A DNA stretch of 64,000 nucleotides. Source: Chromera velia (Eukaryota; Sar; Chromeraceae). Each line of letters opens with the position of its first letter. Within the stretch, counting starts at the first letter, position 1. A program made the position numbers and the translations under genes. Shown here piece by piece: positions 12,180-23,770 of this stretch. The notes beneath the pieces were generated by a model. It was not told where the DNA came from. It searched no databases and saw only the letters and a program-made list of their open reading frames with translations. The DNA lies in the NCBI GenBank assembly GCA_018398765.1, contig JAHBMJ010004436.1, positions 14,873-78,872 on the forward strand, written 5' to 3'.

Positions 12180-15003
12180 TGCCTTGTATGCACAGAGAGG
12201 GCTGTCGAGTGTCTCTCTGACTTGCTTTTTGAGATCTGTTTCTCTTTTGTCATGACCTCCGTTGCCCATCCCACTCTGCCTCGAGGATTTGACTGACTAC
12301 CTGAAAGTCCGTGTGCCTAGCTGCGTGCAAGTCTGTCTGTGTTTCTTTCTTTTGCATCGTCACGCCTGTCTGCCTCTGTCTCTGTCTCTGCCTGCCTGTG
12401 TTTGTCTAAGAAAAGAAGTCAGAAGAAGAAACATATGGACTCTCTCTGTCTTTGTCTCTCTGTGTCTGTCTCTTTCTGTATCTCTCTGTTTCTCTCTTTC
12501 TGTCTCTGTCTCTGTCTCTGCCTTTCTTTCTTTTTGTCTGTTGTGTTCATGAATAAAAGGAAGGAAAGCAACCATATAGACTGTCTCTGTCTCTGTCTGT
12601 CTCTGCCTGCCCACGTTGTTTGAATGTTTGTTCTGCTCTGTTCTTTTGTCTTTGTTCTTTCTTTCTTTCTTTCTTTCTTTCGTGTTCATGAAGAAACGAA
12701 GGGAGAAGAAGAAACATTTAGTCGGTCTCCGTCGCTGTCTCTGTCTACTTTCTATCTTCCAACAAGAGAAAAATATCCAAATTAGTGGGATCGGGGATGG
12801 AGGGAGGTAGCTGTTTTGTCGTACCGAATCTTGTTCTGTCTTGTCTTGTCTTGTCTGTGCAATCCGTCAATCAATCAATTGATTTTTCCCCCCTTCCCCC
12901 TATTCCGTCCCTTTTCCTTTTCCATGTCTGTCTGCAGGTCATCTGTACACGTCCAAGATGGAGGGGATGCTCAACGACATCCGGAATTCAGAAACGCTTG
13001 CAAACGAATTCAGAACGTCCGTCAGTCGACTGGCCTTGTCAAGATAGAGAGGCAAGACCACGACACTTCATAGGCAAAAACAGAGAGAGGGAGCGTTCCG
13101 GACTGCATGTGCACACATTTGCGTTGTCCCTTTCTCTGCGTGTCCTTCTGTCTGCATGCCGTCTCTTTTCAATCCCGCCACCCTTGCCCTGTCTGTATTT
13201 ATGTGCGTTCATGCGCGCGTGCGCACTCCATGCATACGGGACAGATGTATGGAGACAGAGAGTTGACTGTCAGCATTTCGCTGGACTTTCCTTTCCTTTC
13301 CAGAAAGGCGGTGGCAGACTCCCTGAGGAGGCAAACAAAATTGATCTTTCTATCCCTGTTCTCCTTCACTTCTAAAGGTATTGTGTCTTTCTTCACTCAC
13401 CTCTCCTCTTGATTCTTTTTTCGTTCGTCTTTCTCTTTGCAGAGCTCTGAGGACTTCAAGAGGAGACGCTGACTTTGGACGGGGTGTGGAGCTGCGGGTT
13501 TCTGTCCTGACGACCGGCGTCTGGCCCTCCATGGCTCTCCTCGAGTGTGAGCTGCCGAGCGAGTTGAAGGCCGAGGCGGGAGCGTTTGAGGGGTTCTACC
13601 AGAGACGCCACTCGGGCAGACGGCTAAGCTGGCTGCTTCACCAGGTCTGTCTGTCTGTCTGTTTGCTTGCTTGTTGTTTTGTTTGTGTGTGTGTGTGTTT
13701 GCTTCCTTCCCTCTGTGGGGAATCTGTCCATGTGTGCACTCAGCTCTCTGTCTGTATATGAAAAGAGAGAGGGAAAAGCAAAGAAACGTATAGTCTCTCT
13801 GACCGGCTTCCTCAACCCATCCATTCACTGCTTCACATGACTCCCGGATCCTTTGCGCATCGCTGTCGAAGCGCCTGGCTGACAGAACTGGCAGGCAGGG
13901 TGTGACGGGACAGACGGGAGTGATCATCGCGAAATCTTCAGAAAGAGAAGCGCTTCGTTCGCAAACGCAAACGGAAAGAGAGATAAGGTGCTTTTGTGCT
14001 TTCCCCCTCTGGACTTTTTTTTTCTCGTCTTCACGCATCGGTCCTTCCGCTGCTTTGCTTCCCTCTCTCTCGCATTCGATGGATGATGAATTGGACGATC
14101 GATGCATGGTTGCATGGTGTGAGGGGATGTGTCATGCATGCATGCAGGGCTCTGGAGAGGTTCGAGCGAGAATGACGAACGGGAAGACGCACGAGCTGAC
14201 CTGCTCCTCTCTCCAGATGGTGGCCCTGTGCCTGTTCAACCGACACGACACGTTAACCTACAGAGACGTTCTGGTCGGTTGGGCGGGCGGTCCTCATCCC
14301 TTCCTTCGTTTCCTTTCTTCGTTCCTTCCTTCTTGCAGGGAGGACCGCCAGTAGCCACCTGTCTTTTTCTCTTCGTTCCTGCCCCCCTCTCTCGGCCTTC
14401 CTTTCTTTCCTGCTTTCTTTGACAGATTTTTTCCCCGTTCTCTTGTATTCAAAAGAAAAGGGGAAGAGAAGGGGAAATAAAAGTATTGTCTATCTGGGTG
14501 ACTGGCCATCAAAAAGATGGTCCTATTGGAAAAAGAATTGATCCACGTTCTCTCAAATAAGGAAGGTCCGCTGCAAAGAATGAAAAAAGAAGGCAGACGC
14601 GCTTTGGGGGTTCTTTGCTCGCGATGCCGCTTTTGTATATGCATTCCACCTGCTTTCTCTTTGATTAAGGAGTGATGGATGTGTCACCGTTCCCGGCTGT
14701 CCGTCTGTGTGTGCAGGAATTGTCGAAGATTCCGGAGGAGGAGCTTCGCCGTCATTTTCTCTCCCTCTTTGTTTCTCCGAAGTGCAAGTAAGTAAGTGAG
14801 TGAGTGAATTGAATAACTCTCTCTCTCTATTGCGAACAGAACAGTCTGATTTAACAGAAGCCAGTCGTGTCAATCGCCTCCACGCGATGTGGGTGAGGGG
14901 TGAAGTCTAACAGCGCAAGACAGAGGGAGACGCACAGACCGACAGACTGAGTTCCGCACCAACTGAAATGCAGACCTTTGAGACAACTGGTTCCTTTCTT
15001 GCT

Positions 15004-15035
<32 letters not shown>

Positions 15036-18000
15036 TTCAAATCGCTCTGGATTTCTTTTGACTGCTGCTTCGATGACTCCTTCTCGTGGGCGCTCTGGAG
15101 CTTCTCGGGACGGCCGGCCGGCACACAGATTCAACACAACAGTACATTACCCCTCCGCTGAAAGAAAATTGATGTCGTTTGGGTGTGGCAACACACAGAG
15201 ATACACATACGCATACAGAAATGCACACACACATACAGGCGCGGGCGCGCCGCGCGCCTAACGCGAACTGACAGAAAGGCATACAGGAACACAGACAGAC
15301 AGACAGACAGACATGCAGCCAAAACCCTGTCCACACAGTCCCATACTCGCGTGTCTCTCGCAGAGAGGAAGAGAGAGAGACAGCGAGAGAGAGAAAGAGA
15401 ATCCATCGCCCGATGGATGTGGGAATTGAGCGCTCTTGTCTGAAGCGGAGAGTCAATACAGACAGACAGTTGTCGATCCCCTTCCTTTACGCATACCGTT
15501 GCCCTCCTCTGGCTTCCTTGTTTCCTTCCCACCTCTTCTGCGTCTCTATTGGCTGCGCGCACTTGCTCTTTCTCCTTCTTGATTTGATTTGATTTCATGC
15601 TTTGGTTGGGCCTGCCTGCCTGCCTCCCTCCCTCGCGTCTTCCTTCTGTCCGTTTTCTTTTCTCCTCTCTGGCCGTCCTCTGTCCGACAATGAATGCAAC
15701 AAACTCACGCTAGCATGCACTCACGCATCCATGCAGACTCCTCCACCGTCTCCCGAGGGCGGAGGATTCCTCGGGGGGGGGCAGGGCGAGCAGCAAGGAA
15801 CTACTCGAGGACGATAAGTTCGAAGTCCGTTTGAGTGTGTGTGTGTCTGCGCGCACGTGTGTGTGACTGTGTGAGAGTGTGCGTGTCCGTGAGCGTGGGT
15901 GCGTGTGTTTGTGTGGTGGCAACTTCGTCAGACATTTCCTCAGCTGATTGACTACCCAGGTGATCACCCCTGCCTGAGGGCCTGGTTGCATGACAACGAG
16001 TGAACCGATTGAAGGCTTACAAGAGAGACCAAATTGTACGCACGTGCTGAATGCGTGCAGGTAAACCCGACGTTTGAGTCGAAAATGTACAAGCTCAAGG
16101 TGCCCCTCGTGGCTCCGTCCTTGACCAAAGGTTGGTCGGTCCTGCTGCTCCCTGTTTTCGCCGCCTTCTTTTTCTTTACTTCCCTTTCTTTCCCCTTGGA
16201 GCTCCCACTTCAGTGAACAGGCGACATTCCTATGGGGGAACCGGACTCATAGGAGCTCCAGGCTGTCTGCGCAGAGGTCTATTCCAATTTCATCATGTGT
16301 GGATACGAAGAGGAAAAGAATGCAAAATAGCGAGTTGCTTCTGCTTGTTGCGTGCGTTCCTGCAGTTAGAGGGGGTGGAGGTGACAACAGCAATGCGGCT
16401 GCGGACCTGGAGGACGGTGAGTTTTTCCCTGCCCCCTTTTCTCTCTCTGTCCCTTCTTTTCTTTCTTTCTCTCTCTCTCGCTGGATTTATTCTTCGGGTC
16501 AACCTTCTCCATTCCAGGGCCCTCTTACTCTCTTTCTTCCTTCTTTCCCTCCATCCCCTCTCTGTTGTTGCATCCTCCCTTCTTTTCTTTTCGCATTTTC
16601 TTCTCTGCCTTTACCGAGACGCCTCCCTCTTTTTTAACTTTTCCCCCCTCAAGTTCTGCTTTTCTCGTGCTCCTCTATCGCGCTTCTTGCTTCTCTTCTT
16701 CTTCTCTCGTTCTTCCGTTTCTTTCTCTTCCACGCCCCGTGGCTGTAAGCAGGTGGCATGCTGGGGGGTCTGCCTGAGAGCGTGGAGGAGGATCGCAAGC
16801 ACCTGTCAGTCAGTCGGGAGTGGTAGAGCGTGCATTATTTTGTGCTTCATCCCACTTACCCGACTGCCAGCCTCTCGATCGTCCCTTCTTCCACTGCACC
16901 CATGCATGCAAGGTAGCAAGCACACTCCCCCTCCGCGGCAAGGCGCCTTGTTTCCTCCGGCCTCCTATGCTTCTTCCTTTCCTTTCCGCCCTTCCGCTCT
17001 TTCATGTAACTTCCTTTCCAGAAGAAGAGGGGGAGGGGGAAGGGGGGGGAGGGATTGGCGCTGGCGGGCCTCCTCTCTGTGCTGGGAGAGTGAACGTGGG
17101 CAGTCCCCCCTCCCCATGCCGTTGTGCGTTTTGTGAGTCATAAAATGAATGAATGAATGAATGAATGAATGGTTGAATGAATGCGTTGGTTGCGATCTGT
17201 TCCTTCAGGGTCGAGGCTGCGATCGTTCGAATCATGAAGAGCAGAAAGGTTTGTCTGTCTCTCTTTCCGTCAGTTGATCTTTCTCTCTCCTTCTTTCTGC
17301 TCTCGTTACAGCTTTCAAGCACTGGTTGTACCTTCTCTTTTCTGTCTTTCTCTCTCAACTGATGTTGTGTATCTCGTGTCCTCCGCTGTGCCTCTCTTCT
17401 AGAAAGTAGAGGGACGTCAGGTGGCTCTTCAGTTCTTGTTCTTGCTTCTTCATCCGTGGTTCCCGTCCCGCTCTGTGAGTGCAACGACACTGTAGGTTGC
17501 TTGCTATCCATCTGTTTTTCTCTTTGTACGTCTGGTTGGCTCTTTCTTTGACGTGCTTGTTCAGGCGAGGTGTTGCACGAACCCAATCAAGGGAGGACAT
17601 TGCGCAGAAGATTAGAAGCGTGAATGATCGTGGTAGTGCGTTCTGTGTCTGTTTTCCCTCATTGCTTTCTGCCTGCCCACTGCCTCCCCGCGCCTGTTTG
17701 CAGAGTTTGGAACATAATCAGCTGGTTGCAGAAGTGTGCAAACACCTGTCCACCCGGTCGGTTTTCAAGCGGTCTAGCTACCTGCCTCTTCTTCTTTCTT
17801 CGCGGATTGTCCTCTCATTTCCTTTTTTCTTGTTTTAGCTGTGTCGCTTTGCCCTTTTTCCAGTTGCTCCCTGTTCTTTTCCCTCTCGTTTCTTTTCTTT
17901 CGTGCAGGTTGCCTTCTTTACTTGCGCCCCCGCTGTAGGCTTCTGGGTCTTTCGGCGGCTTTCTTGCACCCTCTTCAAAAGTTGTGCACATACATCATAT

Positions 18001-18115
18001 ATCATCATCAGGAGTTTTGCCTGTTTGGACGTCCGTTTTCTCACATTCGTGTGCGTGCGTGTTTGCGTGTGTGTATCTGCGTGTGTTTGACTGCCTCTCT
18101 CTCTCCCTCCCTCCC

Positions 18116-18150
<35 letters not shown>

Positions 18151-18480
18151 GTGCAGATTTCATCCTGCACCTCAGTTGATCAAGCAGAGAATCGAAAAGC
18201 TGATCGACAGAGAATATCTCGCTCGCAGTGAAAACGACAGGTCGGTAGGTCGGGCGGATGATTGATCACTTTCTCAAACGCGCCTTTGCGCTCCCGGGCT
18301 GGCCCGCGGACGTGTTGACGTGAACAGGGTGTAAGGGATGAAAGAAAGCTCTGTTTGAGCGATAGAAGCGTTTCTGTCCTCCATCTGTGCCAGCTCTCTT
18401 TCTTGACTTTCCTTGTGTTGTCCTCTTGATTTCTTTCCGTGTCTCTCTGTTTTGCCCGTTGTCTCTTCTCGTGTCATTCC

Positions 18481-18523
<43 letters not shown>

Positions 18524-18662
18524 CTCTGCCTGTCTCCATCTCTCTCTTTCTCTTACCTCCAAAACAGATGGAAAAAGCTCTCGAAAAAGAGCGTATTCAT
18601 TCCTTTTTTGGATCTTCCCTCCTTCTTGTGTCTGCAGAAGAGTCTACAACTACCTGGCATGA
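5117..18662 (+). CDS. CUL3: Cullin-3-type cullin, scaffold of an E3 ubiquitin ligase
   Basis: Exons: 5117-5244, 6517-6601, 7516-8001, 8659-8784, 9361-9409, 9697-10044, 10695-10948, 11221-11367, 11966-12050, 12938-13016, 13443-13644, 14148-14273, 14717-14787, 15737-15824, 16061-16130, 16366-16416, 16753-16804, 17209-17248, 17704-17756, 18157-18240, 18638-18662. All use GT-AG, and together they give 882 codons plus TGA with no frame conflict. CUL3 landmarks occur in order: [30 protein letters not shown], the cullin homology region ([24 protein letters not shown]), LTTGVWP, then the winged-helix end with the NEDD8-accepting lysine in IVRIMKSRK (about residue 826) and a C-terminal RRVYNYLA. In the known family it binds BTB substrate adaptors at its N-terminus and RBX1 at its C-terminus. 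It is longer than usual (~770 aa), mainly because exon 6 has a Gly/Ser/Ala-rich insert of about 90 residues. The start ATG follows an upstream in-frame stop. The exon 10 donor (13016 or 13020) is the least certain junction. Confidence 0.93.
6819..7253 (+). repeat. intronic repeat cluster of pyrimidine-palindrome-purine units
   Basis: Cullin intron 2 carries repeated blocks. Each has CATATAGTCTGTCTG, a spacer containing CTGCCCAC, a long T/C tract, a short palindrome (TTCATGAA or TGTACATGAA) and a matching G/A tract leading back to CATATAGTCTG. The T/C and G/A tracts can pair, so each unit could fold into a hairpin. The same block recurs in intron 9 of the gene. Confidence 0.7.
10110..10425 (+). 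repeat. long (TG)n/(TATG)n microsatellite in cullin intron 6
   Basis: Roughly 315 bp of TG, TATG and TCTG units fill much of intron 6. On the sense strand it can be read through in several frames, which explains the artefactual Cys/Val-rich open frames here. Confidence 0.95.
12401..12740 (+). repeat. second copy of the intronic pyrimidine-palindrome-purine repeat
   Basis: Intron 9 of the cullin gene has two or three units like those at 6819-7253: CATATAGACTGTCTC, CTGCCCACGTTGTTTGA, a T/C tract, GTGTTCATGAA, then a G/A tract. Similarity in the spacer, not only in the simple repeat, argues for copying of one unit. Confidence 0.65.
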
Positions 18663-20400
18663 TGAATTAATGCAATCAAATGGGAAGGGACGGGAAGAGA
18701 GCGGTGGCGCGCAGGGCAAACGAAAGCGAGACGTCCGACGAGACAGGCGGGAGGAGCGGGGAGTCTTTCTTTCTTTCTTTTCTTCTTTCTTCATGCGTTC
18801 TTTTTGTTCCTTGTTGTTTGCTAAGTTTGTGTGTGACGGTGTCATGAGGGAGCAGCACCGGGAAGAGTTTGCATCTTTTGGTCGTCGTGGCGGTTTGAGG
18901 TCTCTGGCTTTCCTTCTTTCGATCTTCTCCCCTCCAACCATCAGCTGGGTCAATCCCTGACTCACAGACTCAGCATTCTTTCTTTCTCTGTTTGTCTTCT
19001 TCTTCTTTTTCTCTTGTGTCAATCCGACCAGGAAGGAGGAGAGGGAGGAAGGAAGGGGGGCAGGAAATCGACAGAAAGAACCTGCTTGAAGAACTCGACG
19101 CTTCAGAGAGAGGTTTTTGAGACTGTCCGGCACTGTACTCATTCATTCTGTTTCTTCACTCCCCCTCTTTCTCTCTCTCTCTCTCTCTCTGATGACAGTC
19201 GACCCCTTTAATTCTCTTAATTCCCTCTGTTCACTCTTCCTTAATTCCAACCAAAGATGACGCGTCTGTCTGCATTTGAGATCAGTTCGAAGTCTTTGTT
19301 CATTGGAAGAAAGAAAGAAAGAAAGGAGGGAACGGGGCAGGAAGAAAGGACTGACTCTCGGGTCAGTGGAGGGGGATGGTCTCTCTCTGTCTATCTGTCT
19401 ATGTAGGAAAAGTTGGCCACGTGTTTCTCTCTTCTCTGCCCTCAAACACTTGTCGTTACTTTTTGACACACACGTAGACTGACTGGGTTCGCTACTGAAA
19501 AGAAGAACGTAAACAGTCAAAGAAGCACTGGAGATTGGCGTGTCTCATTTCTCTCGCTTCCCTTCTCTTTCGTCTTCTTGTCAGGGATTTCAAAGCTTTC
19601 TCGCATGCCGAGTGAGCAAGAGAGGGAAACAGGGCAGACATGCACGCATATGCGCATGTGTACGTGTACGTATTTACACATGCGTGATGGTCGTTTGCTT
19701 CACTCCCTCCCCTCCCACGCACCTCTCTGTCGGTCGGTGTTCTGACACTCACCCAATCACGTGTAATTAATTTTCTTGCAGCAACCACTCCCCTAGCTCC
19801 CACTTTGCATTGCGTCTGCCTGTCGTTCGATCATCGATCCTTTTTGCCCCCCACCTTCCTTGTACCGCTACTTCTTCAGGAATCCTTCCCACGTCCGAAC
19901 TTCGTTGGCATCGTTGCATCGTTCCTGCCTTCGTCAGTCCATCACCCCCCCCTCTTGTCTTCCCGTATCCGTGGCAACGCAGTAGGGGATTCTATAGGGC
20001 CACGGGAAAAGACAAAAAAATCGACCGACCCGATGCGGCGAGTTAGTTGCGGTGATTTTATTTGACAGGCAGCGTATGCTGTCCATCTTTTCTGGGCTTC
20101 TTATGCAAATAATTCTCGCATGGGTCGGACGGCCAAACTGGATGAAGAAGAGGTAACCTTGGTCTGTCAGAGTGGCATGGCATGGCATGCACCATGCTGT
20201 CGACTGGGCGGTTGGTCGACTGTGTGCATGAGTGGATTTTTTGCGCTTTGTTTGAACTCTTGAGAACTTGAAATAAATTAAATTTGGCGGCCTGGGGGAA
20301 AGGACAAGCGGGGGATCAATGGAATGGCTAGTATGGCAGGTCGGCTGAATGAGGGCTTGCACGCTCACTGAATGCAACATGCAACCATTTCTATGCCTGG
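18663..20400. other. intergenic, pyrimidine-rich on + strand; no gene recognised
   Basis: The cullin 3' flank continues with TC-rich sequence, TTTC and TCTG repeats and no frame that resembles a protein. The pyrimidine bias on the + strand is like that of the cullin introns, so transcription may run on past the stop. I see no exon I can support. Confidence 0.5.
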
Positions 20401-21480
20401 GTTCACGATTGAGGGGGAATGTTGCCTTGGGGGCAAACGGCCCACAACTAGGAAGACTGAGAAAAATAAAGAAAACACAAGTTCATGACTTGGCATGATC
20501 AAATAAAATGTATAATATACTCAGGAGTCTCTGTTTCTCGATTTGTCAGAGTTTGTCCTATGTTTGTCCTTCTGTCGTCTCTTATAGGTCCGTCTCTGCC
20601 TTTTTGATGCGGCCTAGACTAGCCTTAGTTCTAGCCTTAGTTATTATGGCCTAGTTAGCAGCCTATAGGCGTCGATCGATATCGTCCAAAGAAAAGATCG
20701 AAAAAGTAAGTCATGATGCTTACAGCCATTTGAGGATTCTGGGTAATTTTGAGCTATAATATCTGATAACATCTTTTTTTTTCTTTTTTATATTTTTTCT
20801 ACCTCCCTGACACTACAAGTCACTTGAATTTGAAGTCGCTCTCGCGGATGGCTTTTATCCGCGCCGCCGGTGTGGGCTATATCTTAATACTTTGTACCGC
20901 CGGCGCGGACAGTGTCTTAAAAGTTCATGCCGCAGGCGCGGAGTAATTCTTGAAAGCTAGACAAAGAGTCACAAAGTCGTATGGGCGGATCAACTTGAAG
21001 ATTTCTGTTTTACTTTTTCAAGGTTAACATTTTTTGTGTGTGAAAACATTAATTTTGAATTGTAGTTTCCATATATGCTGCTAATATGTATAATGATCGT
21101 CTTCAAGTTTTTCAAACTAGTTTAATTAATTCAATAACTTCGATCTTCAATCAAGCCTAGAATCAAGTACAGGTTAACAATATTCAAGCTAGTACTCAAG
21201 AGCACCCTGCAAAAAACATTAAATTCATAAATGAATTGAAATGAAATTAGATGAATTTAAGTGAATTTAAGCAGTGAATTTAAAGTGAATTTAGATAAAG
21301 TTGCAAATAAATGAGGAAATATATAGTTTTCAATGTTTTTTACAATTTACTGAACGACGTGCAGGTATAACGTCGACCAAGTAGCCTGAATTGTTCTTTC
21401 TTTTTTCCCCTATATGTCTTGAATTAGTTTCGTTGTTTTCGGTAACAACTCAGGTTTGCAAAGAAAACATTAATTCAGGA
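20401..21480. other. AT-rich island without a gene
   Basis: This stretch has low GC, short direct repeats such as GTGAATTTAA (21260-21300) and stops in all frames. It includes one GC-rich repeat fragment at 20806-20960, listed separately. Nothing coding is visible. Confidence 0.6.
20806..20960. repeat. one-ended fragment related to the GC-arm MITE at 48.1 kb
   Basis: The left edge CCTCCCTGACACTACAAGTC followed by CTTGAA resembles the MITE end at 48138 (CCCCCCTGACACTCCAGT). The interior repeats GCCGCAGGCGCGG and CCGCCGGCGCGG separated by AT-rich spacers, as in that element. I cannot find a matching right terminus, so this is probably a decayed copy. Confidence 0.45.
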
Positions 21481-22017
21481 TATTACATACTGATGTGGCA
21501 CGCCCAGAGAAGGGAGCAGACTTGTATGAGCACGACAAAACTCCACGTCGGTTTCGATCAGGGGAGGGACAGCCGGCTCAGAGGACGCATGCAGAGTGGA
21601 ATGGAATGGAATGTGAGGGACGGAGGATTCGCAATGAAACAGATGCTATCAGATGGATGCATGGAGGAAAAAGGAGGTAGACGGAACCTTCGGCGCGCAC
21701 CACGAAACACCGAGAGTTGCGGATGCATTGATAGGGCCCTGTCACGAATGGGAAACGGACCCAGAAATGGGGGAACTCGATTTCAATTGGAGCGAAGGGC
21801 GAAGGTCAGCTATAGGAAATTTGGAATTAAATATGAGAGCCCATGATCTATGTGCACGTGCAGGGCATGCAGACGACACGATCCATCGATCGAGTTCTGC
21901 CGACAGGACGGCAAAGGAAGAAAGGAGGGAAGATAGAAGGAGCAGGTTCAGAAGACCGACTGCCTTCCTTCCTCTGGAGCAACCAGTCCCTTTCCCACTC
22001 CACACACAAGCACAACA

Positions 22018-22053
<36 letters not shown>

Positions 22054-22894
22054 CAGAGAGGGAGAGAGAAAGAAAGGGCAAAAACGAGTTCCTCTGTTCT
22101 GACCAGAAGGTCAACTTACTCCACTCCTGCTACAAAAGCAAAGATGGAAGGAAAGACAGAAAGAAAGACAGAAAGAAAGAATGACAATGGAAAGTTCGAA
22201 AGTTTTTTCCCACGAGAAAGAGAAACAGCGTCCAGCGCAAGAATCCAAAAGGTTCTGTTCTGAATAACAAAAGATGGGGGGCGGAAGGGAGCAAATACTC
22301 CCCCTTCCCCTTCTGTGCTTTTTTTAGGGGGGGGGATGGGGGAAGATAGTCTTCTCGGTCGGCAAAAAAGAGAGATAGAAACTGCAACGCAAGGAGAAGA
22401 CGGGAGCTCGTCACATCCTCTCGCCGTTTGGCTGTTCCGAATGAAGACAGAAAGAAATATTAATAAGTGGAAAAGAAGGGAAGGGGGAGGACTGCAGGGT
22501 CACAGACAATGAAGCACGCAATCAATGACTGCCTCTCCTTCCTTCAACTTGTCGAGGACAGAGACGGGCGGAACAGTCACTCAACACTTGATGACAAGAG
22601 CCTGACAAGACGCATGTCAAAAAGAGGGGTAAGGCTAAACGGCAATCGCCTCGACGACCACACAAAACGGAGCGCAGCGGTCTCACTTATCCCCTGCTTG
22701 CTCAATCAGAGAGAGACTTGGAGACGCAGAGCTGCGTCCTCCGGCTGGCGTCCTGACAGTGACTCTTTGTTTGAAGTCGGCAAATAACGGCAGCAGGAAG
22801 TAAGGAAGGTAGGAAGGAAGAGAGAGAATGCAGTGGAGCCTTCCAGCATGCGGGCGAGCACCATGTATAAGGGACAAAACAGGATGAAACGGCA
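21481..22894. other. purine-rich intergenic region 3' of the phosphatase gene
   Basis: The + strand is rich in GA runs (for example 22033-22080), the complement of the pyrimidine-rich sense introns seen elsewhere. This suggests minus-strand transcription, perhaps the phosphatase 3' UTR or an unrecognised minus gene. Open frames are low-complexity, and I support none. Confidence 0.4.
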
Positions 22895-23770
22895 TCACAG
22901 AGTAATGGACGTGTCTTTCGATTTCAAGGCGGCTTCCACCTTTGTCCTCCCCCTTCCTGCCGTCTCCTCTGCTGCCGTCTCTTCTGTCTCGTCTCCATCT
23001 CCTCCGTCCGTGTTCCCAACGTTCGCAGCAGCAGCAGCAGCAACAGAAGAAGAAGACAGCTGATTCCGTCCCGCCCCACAGTCTGCTGAACAGCTAGATG
23101 GGGGGATGACTCGTTGCCCGTCATCTGTATCCCCGGAAGGCGCCCTGTTGCTGCTGTTGCTGTTGCTGTCTACCTGACGACTGTTTGGTGTGCTGTCGTT
23201 CTCAACTGGAGTGTCTACTCTGATCAGAGGAGGGGCACACGGGAGACCGTGGTTGGGGTCTTTTGGCTGTTGAGTCATTGTGCCTGCCTGCCCCTTCTCC
23301 TTCTCGGCTCCCTCTACTCCCCCCTCTCGCGTTTCTGAGGGACGAGATGTTCTTGATGGAACTTCCTTGTCCTTTTCTTTGCTTCTTCCTCGTCCCTCCC
23401 CTCTGTCTCTCAAATCACCTTCACGGAAGGTCTCTGTGGGATCAGCAGGAATGGAGGCAGGTCTCCACTCCTCCTCCTGTCGTTCCTTTGACAGGGCAAA
23501 ATCATGCTGTCCCTTTTCTTTTTCCTCATTCTCAGCAGGGAGATTTGCTCCTCTTTCTTTCTCCCCACCGACATCAAACAAGGCAGAAGAGCTGCGGGCA
23601 CTGTCATCCAATCTGGCGGCCAGGGGAAGCGGGGCGGGGTGAGGAGGGGGGGGGGGGGGGGGGGGGGGGAGGGGACGTGAAGGGAAGACAGGGAGATTGA
23701 AGAAGCCTCCCTTCCCTTTCCCTTTCCTCCCTCCCTCCCTCTCTGAGGGTCCTATCAATAAAAGAAGCAC
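22895..23770 (-). CDS. possible continuation of the phosphatase tail in another frame
   Basis: A minus-strand frame stays open for about 290 codons, overlapping the annotated end of the phosphatase gene and running to a stop at 22895. It crosses the 24-base G run at 23646-23669 and continues with charged and Ser/Asn-rich sequence (ENDSTPNSRQVDSNSNSS, then GDGDETEETAAEETAGRG). That composition matches the phosphatase tail. A one- or two-base length change in the G run would make the two frames continuous. The run is a likely sequencing or slippage error, so the true C-terminus may be here. Composition alone could also keep such a frame open. Confidence 0.4.
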   Translation of the reverse strand: MLLLLIGPSEREGGRKGKGKGGFFNLPVFPSRPLPPPPPPPPPHPAPLPLAARLDDSARSSSALFDVGGEKERGANLPAENEEKEKGQHDFALSKERQEEEWRPASIPADPTETFREGDLRDRGEGRGRSKEKDKEVPSRTSRPSETREGGVEGAEKEKGQAGTMTQQPKDPNHGLPCAPPLIRVDTPVENDSTPNSRQVDSNSNSSNRAPSGDTDDGQRVIPPSSCSADCGAGRNQLSSSSVAAAAAANVGNTDGGDGDETEETAAEETAGRGRTKVEAALKSKDTSITL

